64,000 nucleotides of DNA from Pseudoalteromonas sp. N1230-9 (GCF_032716425.1 NZ_CP090419.1:1227001-1291000); one strand, 5' to 3'; positions 45,771-55,092 are shown, counted from the first letter of the stretch. The notes: generated from the sequence alone by a model not told the origin. Numbers and translations are program-made.

Positions 45771-48179
45771 ATGCGTGCCTATATTTGCTTTGTTTTCTTC
45801 GTTTTGGCTGCACCTATATATGGGCAGATCAATCCCACATCAGAGCCTATTGAATTAACGGTTGATACACGGATTAATAAAAACACGATTGGCAGCATTA
45901 CTTTGATTGTTACACCAAAGGATAAATTAGTGCTGAAGTGGCCTGAGATTGAGCCGCATTTTGCGCCAATTTTATTCGCGCAAAGCCTAGAAAATATTGC
46001 CAAGCAAGCTAACTCACAACAGCAGCTTATTGATGTTGATAAGTTAGAAAAGATAGGCATTGAAGTAACGTTCTCTATGCTCGATTTTAGTTTAGATATA
46101 ACTGTGCCACTTTCAATGACAAAGCCTAAAAGTCTAAGTGTTATATCGTACCGTCAAGGCTTAAAACCCACAAAACCAGCCTCCGTGAGCGGCTATTTAA
46201 ATCTACGCTCTAGCTATTTGTATCAACTAGATAAAGAACGAGATTTAACGCAAAGGCAACTGACTGTAAGACCCGAAGGAGTTATAAACTTCCACAGTTG
46301 GGTATTAGAGAACGAAGCCGAATATGAGTCAAATGATAAAAAAAGTAACTTTAAACGTCTTGGGACACGTTTGATACATGATTTACCTGAGCAAGGGATG
46401 CGCGTTTCTGTTGGTGATAACTATAGTTCTGGAAGTTATTTTCAATCAACTACTAGAATGCTAGGGCTATCGCTTGCTCATGATTTCTCTCTTGTTTCTG
46501 ACCGGCCGATTCGTCCAAGTGCATCACAAAGCTTTACGCTTGAGTCTCCCTCATCAGTTGAGGTGCTTGTTGATGATCGTTTAGTACAACGTTTGAATTT
46601 AGCAGCAGGTATTTACTCATTGAACGATATCCCGCTTGACGAAGGTAATAACAATATTGTGCTGCGAATAACGGATAGCGCAGGTGTGGTTCGATTGGTT
46701 AATTTTACAGTGACCACAGGTCTAGATTTGTTTGCACAAGGGCAGCTGGAATATGAGGTCCATTTAGGTTTTCCAAGCTCACTACGAGATAAATTAACTT
46801 ATGCTTGGGAAAAACCACTACTGTCTTCGTATTTAGATTATGGTGTAACACCAAGTTGGACTATAGGTATGTCGGCACAAGGAAATGAAGATGCTCAGCA
46901 AGTTGGTTTAAAACAAATCTATGCCACACCACTAGGTCAATTAGCTTTTGAAAATACCTTGAGTTTTAGTGATAGCAATGGTTATGCCTATCGCCTAGTT
47001 TATAGCACGTTTAATGACCCATCATATAATGGCATAGACTTTACATTGGGCTATGAATACACAAATCGAGATTATCGTAGGCAAAGTTTTTCTGGATTAC
47101 AAAGTGACGGGTTAAGCCAAAGAGAACATTTTATTCAAGCTAACCTCAATATTGTGTCCGAAACGAGAATGCAAACATCCTTGTACTCCACGTTTTCACG
47201 ACGCCATGATCAAGCACAGTTTGATAAATCAGCAGGTCTTGTGCTCTCTTCAGAGCTATTTAACCATCAATGGCGTTATTCACTTGGAGGGCAGTGGGAA
47301 GATATAAATGCACAGTCGCAATGGGGGTTTAGTGCCTCTATTACTTATAAGTTTTCAAATACGCGACGGGTGAAGCTTAGTCATCAATCTAAACGTGATA
47401 AGACTCGCTTTGAGTTTAATCAAGATGGTAATCAACGATATGTAGGAGCATTGAGCGTTCGATCTGGACTTGAAAGGAATGAGCTAAACGAAGCTATTTT
47501 TGATCTAAATACCCAATATAATGCTAACCGTTTTCTAGCAAGTTTTGATCACGGAACTTATTACAAACAGTTAAACTCGCGTACAGCCTATCATCAAAGC
47601 CGCTTAAGTGGTGCTGCAAGTCTTGCATTTGCAAATACAAGTTGGACTGTTGGAAAGCCAATTGAAGATAGTTTTGCCTTAGTATCTGCTCATAGTAGTT
47701 TATCCGGCAAAAAGATCAGTTTAGGTAGAACAGAATCGCAATACAGAGCAAGTAATGCTGACTTTAATACAATATTACTCAGTGATATCAACGCTTACGA
47801 TAATTCCACAGTGACACTTGATGTCGATGATTTAGCGCCTGGTTATGATATTGGGGCGGGTGCAATCACATTTTACCCTTCATACAAGAGCGGCCATGTT
47901 GTGACCGTTGGCACCGATGCAAATATTTCTATCATTGCAACGCTGAAAACAACTGAAAACGAGCCTTTGGCATTACAAGTGGGTACTGCAAAATGTATTG
48001 ATGAAGAAGCGGCGGAGCCTCTTACATTCTTTACCAGTAAAAGCGGACGTTTTGCTTTAACAGGTCTTGAACCTTGTCAGTACCAGATTTCTTTGAAAAG
48101 CGTCACTCACAAAGCGCTTTTAATCGACGTTATAAAGGGTCAACAATTACAAAGAAAAGGAGTTATTTATGTTCAGTAA
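45771..48179 (+). CDS. Outer-membrane pilus usher
   Basis: An 802-residue usher. A signal peptide (to YG) and N-terminal domain are followed by a beta barrel (~145-640: SGYLNLRSSYLYQ, SFTLESPSSVEVLVDDRLVQRLNL as plug/barrel start). Late comes the conserved usher segment FALVSAHSSLSGKKISLGRTESQY ... ITFYPSYKSGHVVTVG, then a C-terminal carboxypeptidase-like beta domain with two Cys. The C-terminal style resembles archaic (sigma-class) ushers rather than FimD. It secretes and polymerises subunits. Confidence 0.85.
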   Translation: MRAYICFVFFVLAAPIYGQINPTSEPIELTVDTRINKNTIGSITLIVTPKDKLVLKWPEIEPHFAPILFAQSLENIAKQANSQQQLIDVDKLEKIGIEVTFSMLDFSLDITVPLSMTKPKSLSVISYRQGLKPTKPASVSGYLNLRSSYLYQLDKERDLTQRQLTVRPEGVINFHSWVLENEAEYESNDKKSNFKRLGTRLIHDLPEQGMRVSVGDNYSSGSYFQSTTRMLGLSLAHDFSLVSDRPIRPSASQSFTLESPSSVEVLVDDRLVQRLNLAAGIYSLNDIPLDEGNNNIVLRITDSAGVVRLVNFTVTTGLDLFAQGQLEYEVHLGFPSSLRDKLTYAWEKPLLSSYLDYGVTPSWTIGMSAQGNEDAQQVGLKQIYATPLGQLAFENTLSFSDSNGYAYRLVYSTFNDPSYNGIDFTLGYEYTNRDYRRQSFSGLQSDGLSQREHFIQANLNIVSETRMQTSLYSTFSRRHDQAQFDKSAGLVLSSELFNHQWRYSLGGQWEDINAQSQWGFSASITYKFSNTRRVKLSHQSKRDKTRFEFNQDGNQRYVGALSVRSGLERNELNEAIFDLNTQYNANRFLASFDHGTYYKQLNSRTAYHQSRLSGAASLAFANTSWTVGKPIEDSFALVSAHSSLSGKKISLGRTESQYRASNADFNTILLSDINAYDNSTVTLDVDDLAPGYDIGAGAITFYPSYKSGHVVTVGTDANISIIATLKTTENEPLALQVGTAKCIDEEAAEPLTFFTSKSGRFALTGLEPCQYQISLKSVTHKALLIDVIKGQQLQRKGVIYVQ

Positions 48180-49017
48180 AATGCGTTTAGCTAAAAAAGT
48201 GATACTAATTTTCTATGTTATGCCCTTATGCAGTTGGGCAACATGTGATGCGACAATAGAAAGTATTCAGCAAGGTGTTGATAACCTCTCTGGGTATCAT
48301 TCCTTACAACGAACGGACGCTGAAAAACAGCTCACACTTTATACGACAGCCACTGATGATTGCACACTTTATGTAGCTTTAAGTAGTGAAAATAACTTCC
48401 AATTTATCGGGCAGTATCAACATATTCCTTATCATATTGCCTCTTCAAGTTCGCTATTGAGTGGTCAAGTAAGCAGATTAGCCGTAGAAGACGGTCAAAG
48501 TAGCTTTGCGCTTAGTATAGCGGCTGGTACACCCGTCAAGGCAGGTCAGTATCGTGACCGGCTAACATTACAGTTAATGAATGAAAATTATGAGGTGTTG
48601 GATGATTATGAACTTAACGTTGATGTGAACATACCTGCCAATGTGTCCTTGTCATTGTTAGGTTTCAGTAGTTCACACAACGTTGTTAATCTTGGAGAGC
48701 TAATTGCGAATAAAGAATATACGATGTTACCCACACTGAAAGTGGTTACAAACGCAGATGTCGCTATAAAAGTTGATTCCGAGAATAAGGGGAAGTTAAT
48801 ACACACTCTCTATCAAAGTCGCTTTAAGATTGACTATTCATTGATAATGAATGAAAGAAATATCGATCTTAAACAGCGCTCAGTAAAAACATTTTCGTTT
48901 TCGGATCAAACTGTTTTCTTATTACCTCTAAAAATAAAATTGGCTCAGTTTCAGAACCAAGCTGCAGGGCATTATTCCGATACAATTAGGTTTCAAATTA
49001 GTCCGCTGAACTACTGA
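48169..49017 (+). CDS. Two-domain pilus tip protein (putative adhesin)
   Basis: A 282-residue protein with a signal peptide (to SWA) and two tandem immunoglobulin-like domains. Each ends in the pilin motif: KAGQYRDRLTLQL (~125-137) and AAGHYSDTIRFQIS near the C-terminus. A two-domain last gene after the usher is typical of a tip adhesin. AAGGAG precedes the ATG, and the start overlaps the usher by 11 bases. The 3' end overlaps the convergent regulator gene by 20 bases. Confidence 0.75.
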   Translation: MFSKMRLAKKVILIFYVMPLCSWATCDATIESIQQGVDNLSGYHSLQRTDAEKQLTLYTTATDDCTLYVALSSENNFQFIGQYQHIPYHIASSSSLLSGQVSRLAVEDGQSSFALSIAAGTPVKAGQYRDRLTLQLMNENYEVLDDYELNVDVNIPANVSLSLLGFSSSHNVVNLGELIANKEYTMLPTLKVVTNADVAIKVDSENKGKLIHTLYQSRFKIDYSLIMNERNIDLKQRSVKTFSFSDQTVFLLPLKIKLAQFQNQAAGHYSDTIRFQISPLNY

Positions 49018-49594
49018 ATTTACTTAAGTTTTTTTCGCACCATTGCAGAGCTTTTTGCTTATTTTTAACATTTATCTTTTGATAGATTTTATGTAAATGA
49101 ACACGCACAGTTGCTTCACTGATGAACAGCGAATCTGCAATTTGTGGGGAGCTTGCGCCACTCCAAAGTAAATTAAGAACTTTAATCTCCTTAAAGGTGA
49201 GGTTATTAGATTGCAAAGTTGTTTTTTCTTCAGAGGCAAGTAATTCCCTCATCCATGTGTCAGACACTGTTCGTGGAAACCATAAATCTCCTTTTCCAAT
49301 CGCTTCTAGGCCTTGCTTGAAAATATGCTCCTCAGTACCTTGGTAAAATAAGCCTTTTAATTTTGGCCATTCTTTAAGAGAGGTCACATCTGCATCGTAA
49401 GGAATATTAAAAATCACAAGATTAGTGTAACCCCGTGCGTTCATAAATTGAGCTATCATTTCTTGTGTTGTAAGTATATTAAGGGAATCAAAATTTATAA
49501 GTAATGTTTCACTTTCATCAGCAACACAATAAGATAGAGAACACACAGAGTAAGGCTTGTTGTTTTTTCTATTAACGAGATTATCCATATCCAC
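48998..49594 (-). CDS. CsgD/VpsT-like LuxR-family transcriptional regulator
   Basis: A 198-residue protein. The first ~130 residues align by eye with CsgD (VIFNIPYDADVTSLKEWPKLKGLFYQ split, KQGLEAIGKGDLWFPR). A LuxR HTH follows (LTFKEIKVLNLLWSGASSPQIADSLFISEATVRVHLHKIYQKI, ~130-185, split). No phospho-acceptor pattern is seen. VpsT proteins bind c-di-GMP through W-[FLM]-[TS]-R; here it is WFPR (105-108). It converges on the pilus tip gene, so it is a good candidate regulator of the pilus operon. Confidence 0.83.
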   Translation of the reverse strand: MDMDNLVNRKNNKPYSVCSLSYCVADESETLLINFDSLNILTTQEMIAQFMNARGYTNLVIFNIPYDADVTSLKEWPKLKGLFYQGTEEHIFKQGLEAIGKGDLWFPRTVSDTWMRELLASEEKTTLQSNNLTFKEIKVLNLLWSGASSPQIADSLFISEATVRVHLHKIYQKINVKNKQKALQWCEKNLSKFSSSAD

Positions 49595-50020
49595 ACCAGT
49601 ATTATTAATTATCGTAAAAATATAGTTTTAATGAATGGTTTTCAACTATTAGATTGAGACATTATGATAGTTAAAAAGTACTGGTGTTTAGCTGTTCTGA
49701 CTATTTTTGTAATAAAAATATAAATTTTTTTCTGGATCAAGAGGTAAAATATTCCTTTTATTTCTGCAAATGATCTCTTAAAGCCTTGTACTGTTAAGCA
49801 ATTACTCTATTATTAATTTTAGTGATGTTTTGTTTTATTAGTATTCATGAGGGATATTCATATAAGCGTTTATTTTAGTTTAGTTTTCTAATGCGTTATG
49901 TTTAGTTGCTTCATCTGAACATGAAACAAAAAGAGGTTTTTTTATACACTTTTTCATTAAATTTAAAAAAATTATACATGTTTTCACAAAACTGACATAT
50001 AATATCCTTCCAGAGGAAAG
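49595..50020. other. AT-rich intergenic region before the second TonB receptor
   Basis: A very AT-rich spacer of about 430 bases between divergent genes. It must hold the promoter of the CsgD-like gene on the minus strand. A TATAAT (49998-50003) close to its right end could be the -10 of the receptor leader. No coding sequence longer than a few dozen codons is supported. Confidence 0.55.
49998..50003 (+). promoter_or_regulatory. Putative -10 element of the TonB receptor leader
   Basis: A perfect TATAAT; a weak -35 (TACATG, 49975-49980) lies 17 bases upstream. Initiation would fall near 50010, directly before a strong ribosome-binding site and hairpin. Confidence 0.4.
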
Positions 50021-50046
50021 ATGCTTAATGCTAAGCATCTTTTTTT
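50019..50046 (+). terminator. Terminator-like hairpin in the TonB receptor leader
   Basis: AGATGCTTA (50019-50027) pairs perfectly with TAAGCATCT (50032-50040) around ATGC, followed by six T. It lies between the putative promoter and the receptor start at 50101, and contains the start codon of a short leader ORF. Confidence 0.8.
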
Positions 50047-50101
50047 ATGCCTAAATTTCACAGGCAAAAAAACACACACACGGTATCCTTTGGAGTTTTA
50101 A
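50021..50101 (+). CDS. Possible 26-residue leader peptide overlapping the TonB receptor start
   Basis: A short frame starting ATG 50021 with AGAGGA (50012-50017) just ahead. It encodes MLNAKHLFLCLNFTGKKTHT followed by RYPLEF. Its TAA (50099-50101) overlaps the receptor ATG as TAATG, a typical coupling arrangement. The first codons lie in the terminator hairpin, so ribosomes here could open it. Evidence is arrangement only; no homologue is known to me. It could instead be chance sequence in a 5' leader. Confidence 0.4.
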   Translation: MLNAKHLFLCLNFTGKKTHTRYPLEF

Positions 50102-52323
50102 TGAAATTACGTCATCTCTCACAAATAAGTGTTGCGATACTCGCAGCCTTATCTACATCAGCGTTTGCTGAGCAAGAAAAAACCACCGCTAAACAAGATG
50201 CTTTTGAAAAAATAGAAGTAACAGCACGTAAGCGTACCGAAAGTATTTTTGAATCACCAACAGCGGTTACGTCAATAGGTGAAAACCTTATTGATAAAGC
50301 GAATATGAGTAATTTGGAAGACATTGGTAAGTATGTGCCAAATTTGAATATTACGCGTTATGGCGTTGGTAATGCTGCACATGCATCTGTATTTATCCGT
50401 GGCATAGGTTTGCAAGATCATGTGATCACCACAGATCCTGGTGTCGGTGTTTACCTCGATGGTGTTTATTTAGGTCGTCAAATGGGCTCAAACCTATCAC
50501 TACCTAATGTTGATCGTGTTGAAGTGTTACGTGGCCCACAAGGTACATTATATGGGCGCAACACACTTGGTGGCGCAGTAAACATTATTACTAAGCAACC
50601 AGGTGATGAAGGTATCGTTACAACCACAGCTAAAGTAGGTAGCCGCGGTCGTTTAGCAGGTGATGTTTATTTCAATAACAGCTTAACCGATACGCTTAGT
50701 ATGTCGGCAAGTGTGTCATATAAACAGCGTGATGGTGTTGGTGAAGCTATTAATCTTGCCAATCCAGAAAAAGAGATCGGCGAAGAGCAAGAGTTAAGTG
50801 GCCGTATGGCACTTAAGTGGCAGGCTAGCAATGACTTATCGTTAACTTTCTCTTTAGATGGTGTTGATAACGAGTCAGGCCAATCACCTTACACTATTGA
50901 GCTTACAAGTCCGCTTGATGCAAGCGATCCATTTAACGGCGATTTCCCGTTATTGACAGCAGACATGCTACCAAGCGATCCAGATGATTTGGCAACGACT
51001 GTAGCAGGTATCGAGTCAACGGCTTATTCCGGTTGGGGTACGTCACTTATTGCTGATTGGGATATCAACAATACTTATACCGCTAAGTTTATTACAAGTT
51101 ATCGTACGTCAGAGTACGAAGGGGGCCTTGATGATGACGCTGTCGCACTCAACTTATCAGAGTTTCCTGAAGAAGGTGGTGCAGATCAGTACTCATTTGA
51201 AATTCAGTTGAATGGTAGTTTCGACAATATGGACTTCGTTTCAGGTTTATATTTCTTTAATGAAGACGGCTTCACCAGCTCTGGTCCATTTGTATTTAGT
51301 CCATTTAACACGCCTAATGGGTTATTAAATGACGGTGTTACTCCATCATTTGGCGACTATGGCTTTTTTGATATTAACCAAGAAACAAACTCGTATGCAG
51401 CGTACATCAATGCAAGCTATGATCTGACTAATGAGCTGACAGTAGGGGGTGGTCTTCGTTATTCAAAAGATAAAAAAGAGGCTGATGCACTTTTCCCTTC
51501 ATTCCCATCGCGTAAGTTCGTGAGCGCAGATTTTGATGCTGTAACATGGGATATCAACGCCTCGTATCAACTGTCAAATGACATGAACTTGTATGGTCAA
51601 ATTCAAAAAGGCTATCAAACAGGCGGCTTTCCTCCTCGTCCATTTGGCGGCCCAGATCAATTTGTATCATTCGATGAAACTAAAGCAATTAACTATGAAG
51701 TGGGTCTAAAAGGACAAGTACACGAAAATATCTCAATGATGCTAGCTGTATTTGTAACTGATTACACTGATCTAGCGCTACCATTTTCAGATCCAACAGC
51801 TGGTGGCGGATTTGTCACGATTGTTGAGAATGCTGGTGAGTCTAAAGCACAGGGTATTGAACTAGAAACAACTATAGCCATCACTGACGATTTTACTCTG
51901 CGCAGTGCCATAGGTTACCTTGATTCAGAGATCACAGAAGTGGATGATGGCGTAATGGGGATCGGTAAAGGTGATTCTCCAGCTTTGACTCCTCGATGGA
52001 CCGTGATGCTTGCACCTTCTTATTTCATGGATTTAAGTAATGGTGGCACATTGGCTATTAACGCGAACTACTCATATCGTAGCGATATGCAGGGTCAATC
52101 TGTGTTTAATCAAAGCGAACACATTGAGTCACGTGAACTTGTAGGTTTCAATATTTCTTACTTAAACCCATATGGTGACTTTGAAGTAACCTTGTATGGC
52201 GAAAACGTATTGAATGAAGTTTATGATGTGGGTCGATTGCAGCAATCGGGCTTTGTCGGTGTGATGCGTAGCAATGACCGTAGTGAGTTTGGTCTTAAAT
52301 TCAAAAAAGACTTTGAACTATAG
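50101..52323 (+). CDS. TonB-dependent outer-membrane receptor
   Basis: About 740 residues. It has a signal peptide (MKLRHLSQISVAILAALSTSAFA), a TonB box-like FEKIEVTARKR, a plug domain (SVFIRGIGLQDHV; VYLDGVYLGRQMG; DRVEVLRGPQGTLYGRNTLGGAVNIIT, split) and a beta barrel ending LKFKKDFEL. The plug (GVYLDGVY, RGPQGTLYGRNT) is of the type common in marine and sphingomonad receptors; ligand unknown. ATG 50101 follows TTGGAG by five bases. An in-frame ATG at 50047 would extend into the T run of the leader hairpin and spoil the signal peptide. Confidence 0.9.
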   Translation: MKLRHLSQISVAILAALSTSAFAEQEKTTAKQDAFEKIEVTARKRTESIFESPTAVTSIGENLIDKANMSNLEDIGKYVPNLNITRYGVGNAAHASVFIRGIGLQDHVITTDPGVGVYLDGVYLGRQMGSNLSLPNVDRVEVLRGPQGTLYGRNTLGGAVNIITKQPGDEGIVTTTAKVGSRGRLAGDVYFNNSLTDTLSMSASVSYKQRDGVGEAINLANPEKEIGEEQELSGRMALKWQASNDLSLTFSLDGVDNESGQSPYTIELTSPLDASDPFNGDFPLLTADMLPSDPDDLATTVAGIESTAYSGWGTSLIADWDINNTYTAKFITSYRTSEYEGGLDDDAVALNLSEFPEEGGADQYSFEIQLNGSFDNMDFVSGLYFFNEDGFTSSGPFVFSPFNTPNGLLNDGVTPSFGDYGFFDINQETNSYAAYINASYDLTNELTVGGGLRYSKDKKEADALFPSFPSRKFVSADFDAVTWDINASYQLSNDMNLYGQIQKGYQTGGFPPRPFGGPDQFVSFDETKAINYEVGLKGQVHENISMMLAVFVTDYTDLALPFSDPTAGGGFVTIVENAGESKAQGIELETTIAITDDFTLRSAIGYLDSEITEVDDGVMGIGKGDSPALTPRWTVMLAPSYFMDLSNGGTLAINANYSYRSDMQGQSVFNQSEHIESRELVGFNISYLNPYGDFEVTLYGENVLNEVYDVGRLQQSGFVGVMRSNDRSEFGLKFKKDFEL

Positions 52324-52338
52324 TCTAACCAGTAAAGT

Positions 52339-52366
52339 AAAAGGGTAAGCAGTTGCTTACCCTTTT
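52339..52366. terminator. Bidirectional terminator between TonB receptor and lipoprotein genes
   Basis: AAAAGGGTAAGC pairs with GCTTACCCTTTT around AGTT, between convergent stops at 52323 and 52370. Confidence 0.9.
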
Positions 52367-52369
52367 CTA

Positions 52370-52738
52370 TTAATTATTGCTTTCTTGTTCACGTTTTTCA
52401 CGTGCTTCTCTAAGCTCTTCAGCAAGTTCTCTTGCTTTTTGCTTAGTTTTTTCTGATAGCTCGCCAGCAGCTTCTTTGCTCTCAATCCATGCATCAATGG
52501 CAATTTCTTTACCGTCATCATACATGTTTAAGCCCATCTTTTTACTTTCTTCCAAAAGCTCTTGTAAAGATTCATCATTAAACTCATTGGTGGTATCTTT
52601 TACTTCATCCCACGCATCGTTTAGTGCTTGTTTTACTTCTTCTTTAGCTTCGGCAGCGTCCTTTTTAGCTTCGTTGGCATCTTCGCAACCTGTTAAGGCT
52701 ACACAACCTAATAAAACTAAGCTTGCTAATTTATTCAT
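52370..52738 (-). CDS. Small helical lipoprotein
   Basis: A 122-residue protein. The signal peptide ends in lipobox LTGC and is followed by a highly charged, Glu/Lys/Ala-rich helix or coiled coil (DANEAKKDAAEAKEEVKQAL; KTKQKARELAEELREAREK). No family assigned; the pattern recalls YtxH-like or entericidin-associated stress lipoproteins, only in composition. ATG 52738 follows GAGGA. Confidence 0.72.
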   Translation of the reverse strand: MNKLASLVLLGCVALTGCEDANEAKKDAAEAKEEVKQALNDAWDEVKDTTNEFNDESLQELLEESKKMGLNMYDDGKEIAIDAWIESKEAAGELSEKTKQKARELAEELREAREKREQESNN

Positions 52739-52788
52739 ATTTTCCTCTAATGGTTCATGAACATTCAAATAAGTATAAGCAATTAAAA

Positions 52789-53352
52789 ATGAACATAGCT
52801 AGAACAGAGCGTCTGAGTTTTAGGTTAATGGATGAAAATGATGTGCAGCTACTTTATGAGCTTGATAACGACCCTGATGTTATGAAGTATTTAACACGAG
52901 GCAAGACCTCTTCGTTGCAATCGATTAAAGACATATTTATTCCGCGTTTGAATGCCTATCGTAATGAACAAAAAGGATGGGGGTTGTGGCAAGTGAATAT
53001 CACTCAAAGTAATACGTTTATAGGGTGGGTGCTAGTGAGACCCATGGGCTTTTTTGAACAGCCTGATTATAGTGACCTAGAGATTGGTTGGCGATTTAAA
53101 CAAATAAGCTGGGGCAAAGGTTACGCATCAGAAGCTGCACTTGCTGTTGCACACTCAGTAAGCCAGTTTAAAGAGGTCAAATCCCTGTCTGCAACAGCAT
53201 TAAAGGATAACGTAGGTTCAATAAACGTAATGAAAAAACTGGGCCTTAGTTTTGTAAAAGAATACCAACATAGTGATGAGCACGGCGAGTTACCCGCAGT
53301 GCTTTATTCATGCTCAAAAGAGCAATTAGCGCCTTTGAGCGCAACTCATTGA
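52789..53352 (+). CDS. GNAT N-acetyltransferase (RimJ/RimL-like)
   Basis: A 187-residue acetyltransferase. The start TERLSFRLMDENDVQLLYEL is typical of the RimJ-like subgroup, with an EIGWRFKQISWGKGYASEA acetyl-CoA-binding loop (GKGYASEA) and ALKDNVGSINVMKKLGL. The substrate is unknown and need not be a ribosomal protein. ATG 52789 gives the family N-terminus; the ribosome-binding site is weak. Divergent from the lipoprotein gene. Confidence 0.87.
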   Translation: MNIARTERLSFRLMDENDVQLLYELDNDPDVMKYLTRGKTSSLQSIKDIFIPRLNAYRNEQKGWGLWQVNITQSNTFIGWVLVRPMGFFEQPDYSDLEIGWRFKQISWGKGYASEAALAVAHSVSQFKEVKSLSATALKDNVGSINVMKKLGLSFVKEYQHSDEHGELPAVLYSCSKEQLAPLSATH

Positions 53353-53407
53353 TTTGCATGCTCTGGCATGTATTAATGCTTAAAATAAAATCAAAAAAGG
53401 AAGTGTC

Positions 53408-55066
53408 ATGCCAAATTTAACTAAGTATGCGGCTGGGTTATGTGTAGCTACCATGTTGTTTTTTCACGCATCGTTGTTTGCTAAACAAGCAGCGGTTGCC
53501 ATGCCTGACAGCTACAGCAGTGATACTGCACGAACCATTTTAGAGCAAGGGGGAAATGCCGTAGATGCCGCCATTGCTGCTCAGTTTGTACTAGCTGTTA
53601 CTCTACCAGAGGCAGGAAATATTGGCGGCGGCGGCTTTATGCTGATCCAAAAAGAAGGCAAAGGGGACTTTATCGACTACCGTGAAACAGCACCGGCAGG
53701 GGCTCATCGCGATATGTATCTTGATGAAAAAGGTAATGTGATTGATAACATGTCTGTGTATGGTATTCATGCAAGTGGCGTTCCCGGTAGTGTGGCGGGT
53801 ATGTGGTTAGCACACCAGAAGCATGGCACGCTAGAATGGAGGGCTTTAGTTGAGCCTGCACTAAAGCTCGCTGAAGACGGGTTTATTGTTCATCCAAAGC
53901 TTGCAGGGAGTATCGAGCGCTATATTGCACGCATGGCGAAAAAATCGGTTAAGGTTAATTTTGCTGATTATTTTGCCGATGCAAAAGCCGATAAGCTTTT
54001 TAAACAACCAGAATTAGCGGCAACCTTAAAGCGCATTCGTGACCAAGGTAAAGCCGGATTTTATGAGGGGGAAACGGCTAAAATTATTGCAAGCTTTATG
54101 AAGCAACATGGGGGGATCATTACCGAGCAAGATTTAAAAGCGTATCAAGCAAAGTCTCGCACACCTATAAAGGGCAAATGGCGTGACTTTGAAGTATTAA
54201 CGTCGCCGCCACCAAGCTCTGGTGGTATTGCTATTTTGCAATGGTTGAAAATGTATGACCTTGCCAAACCTAAAGAGCCGCTTGCGCATAACTCAACCAC
54301 TTATGTACACATACTTTCTGAGGTAGGTAAACGTGTGTTTGCTGACCGTGCAGAGTACTTAGGTGATCCAGACTTTTATGACGTACCAAAAACAGCTTTA
54401 TTAGCCGATAGTTACCTTGCAAAACGTGCAAGTAACATTCGCCCTGATGCAATTTCCACGACCGAGAATATTAAACCTGGGCTTCATGAAAGTGAGCAAA
54501 CCACGCATTTTTCTATTATGGACAAGTGGGGGAATGCGGTTGCGAATACTACGACAATAAATTTAAGTTTTGGTAGCGGAGTCGTTGTCTCTGGGGCTGG
54601 GTTTATTTTGAATGACGAAATGGACGACTTTAGCGCCAAGCCTGGAGTGATGAATGTGTTTGGTGCTCTAGGCGGAGAAGCAAACGAGATCCAGCCTCAT
54701 AAACGCATGCTAAGCTCAATGACACCAACAATGCTATTAAAAAATAATAAAGTTAAAATGGTGACGGGCTCTCCTGGTGGTACAACTATTATTAGTTCAG
54801 TTTACGAGTCTATTTTAAATGCTGTTGAGTTTAATATGTCCGCAGAGCAAGTCGTAAATAGCCCGCGATTCCATCATCAATTATGGCCAAAGAATGTGAT
54901 TAGGCATCATAGCGGTCTTGAGCCAAGTGTAGTAAAAGCGCTTGAGAAAATGGGCTATACACTCAATGAACGTCGCTTTGGTGATATGCATGTCATTATT
55001 AACACAGAAGGTAAGCTAGATGCTGCCTCTGAAGCATCTGGTCGTGGTAAGGCCATGGTGTTTTAG
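53408..55066 (+). CDS. ggt: Gamma-glutamyltranspeptidase
   Basis: A 552-residue periplasmic proenzyme of the Ntn-hydrolase type. It has a signal peptide (to LFA), DAAIAAQFVLAVTLPEAGNIGGGGF (split) and the self-cleavage site before Thr365 in EQTTHFSIMD. The small-subunit motifs are GSGVVVSGAGFILNDEMDDF, RMLSSMTPTM, TGSPGGTTI and NSPRFHHQ. It cleaves glutathione and gamma-glutamyl compounds. It keeps the bacterial lid region (ALGGEANEIQPHKRM). Confidence 0.95.
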   Translation: MPNLTKYAAGLCVATMLFFHASLFAKQAAVAMPDSYSSDTARTILEQGGNAVDAAIAAQFVLAVTLPEAGNIGGGGFMLIQKEGKGDFIDYRETAPAGAHRDMYLDEKGNVIDNMSVYGIHASGVPGSVAGMWLAHQKHGTLEWRALVEPALKLAEDGFIVHPKLAGSIERYIARMAKKSVKVNFADYFADAKADKLFKQPELAATLKRIRDQGKAGFYEGETAKIIASFMKQHGGIITEQDLKAYQAKSRTPIKGKWRDFEVLTSPPPSSGGIAILQWLKMYDLAKPKEPLAHNSTTYVHILSEVGKRVFADRAEYLGDPDFYDVPKTALLADSYLAKRASNIRPDAISTTENIKPGLHESEQTTHFSIMDKWGNAVANTTTINLSFGSGVVVSGAGFILNDEMDDFSAKPGVMNVFGALGGEANEIQPHKRMLSSMTPTMLLKNNKVKMVTGSPGGTTIISSVYESILNAVEFNMSAEQVVNSPRFHHQLWPKNVIRHHSGLEPSVVKALEKMGYTLNERRFGDMHVIINTEGKLDAASEASGRGKAMVF

Positions 55067-55092
55067 CTCGTTTCATGGTTTACAACAGACAG

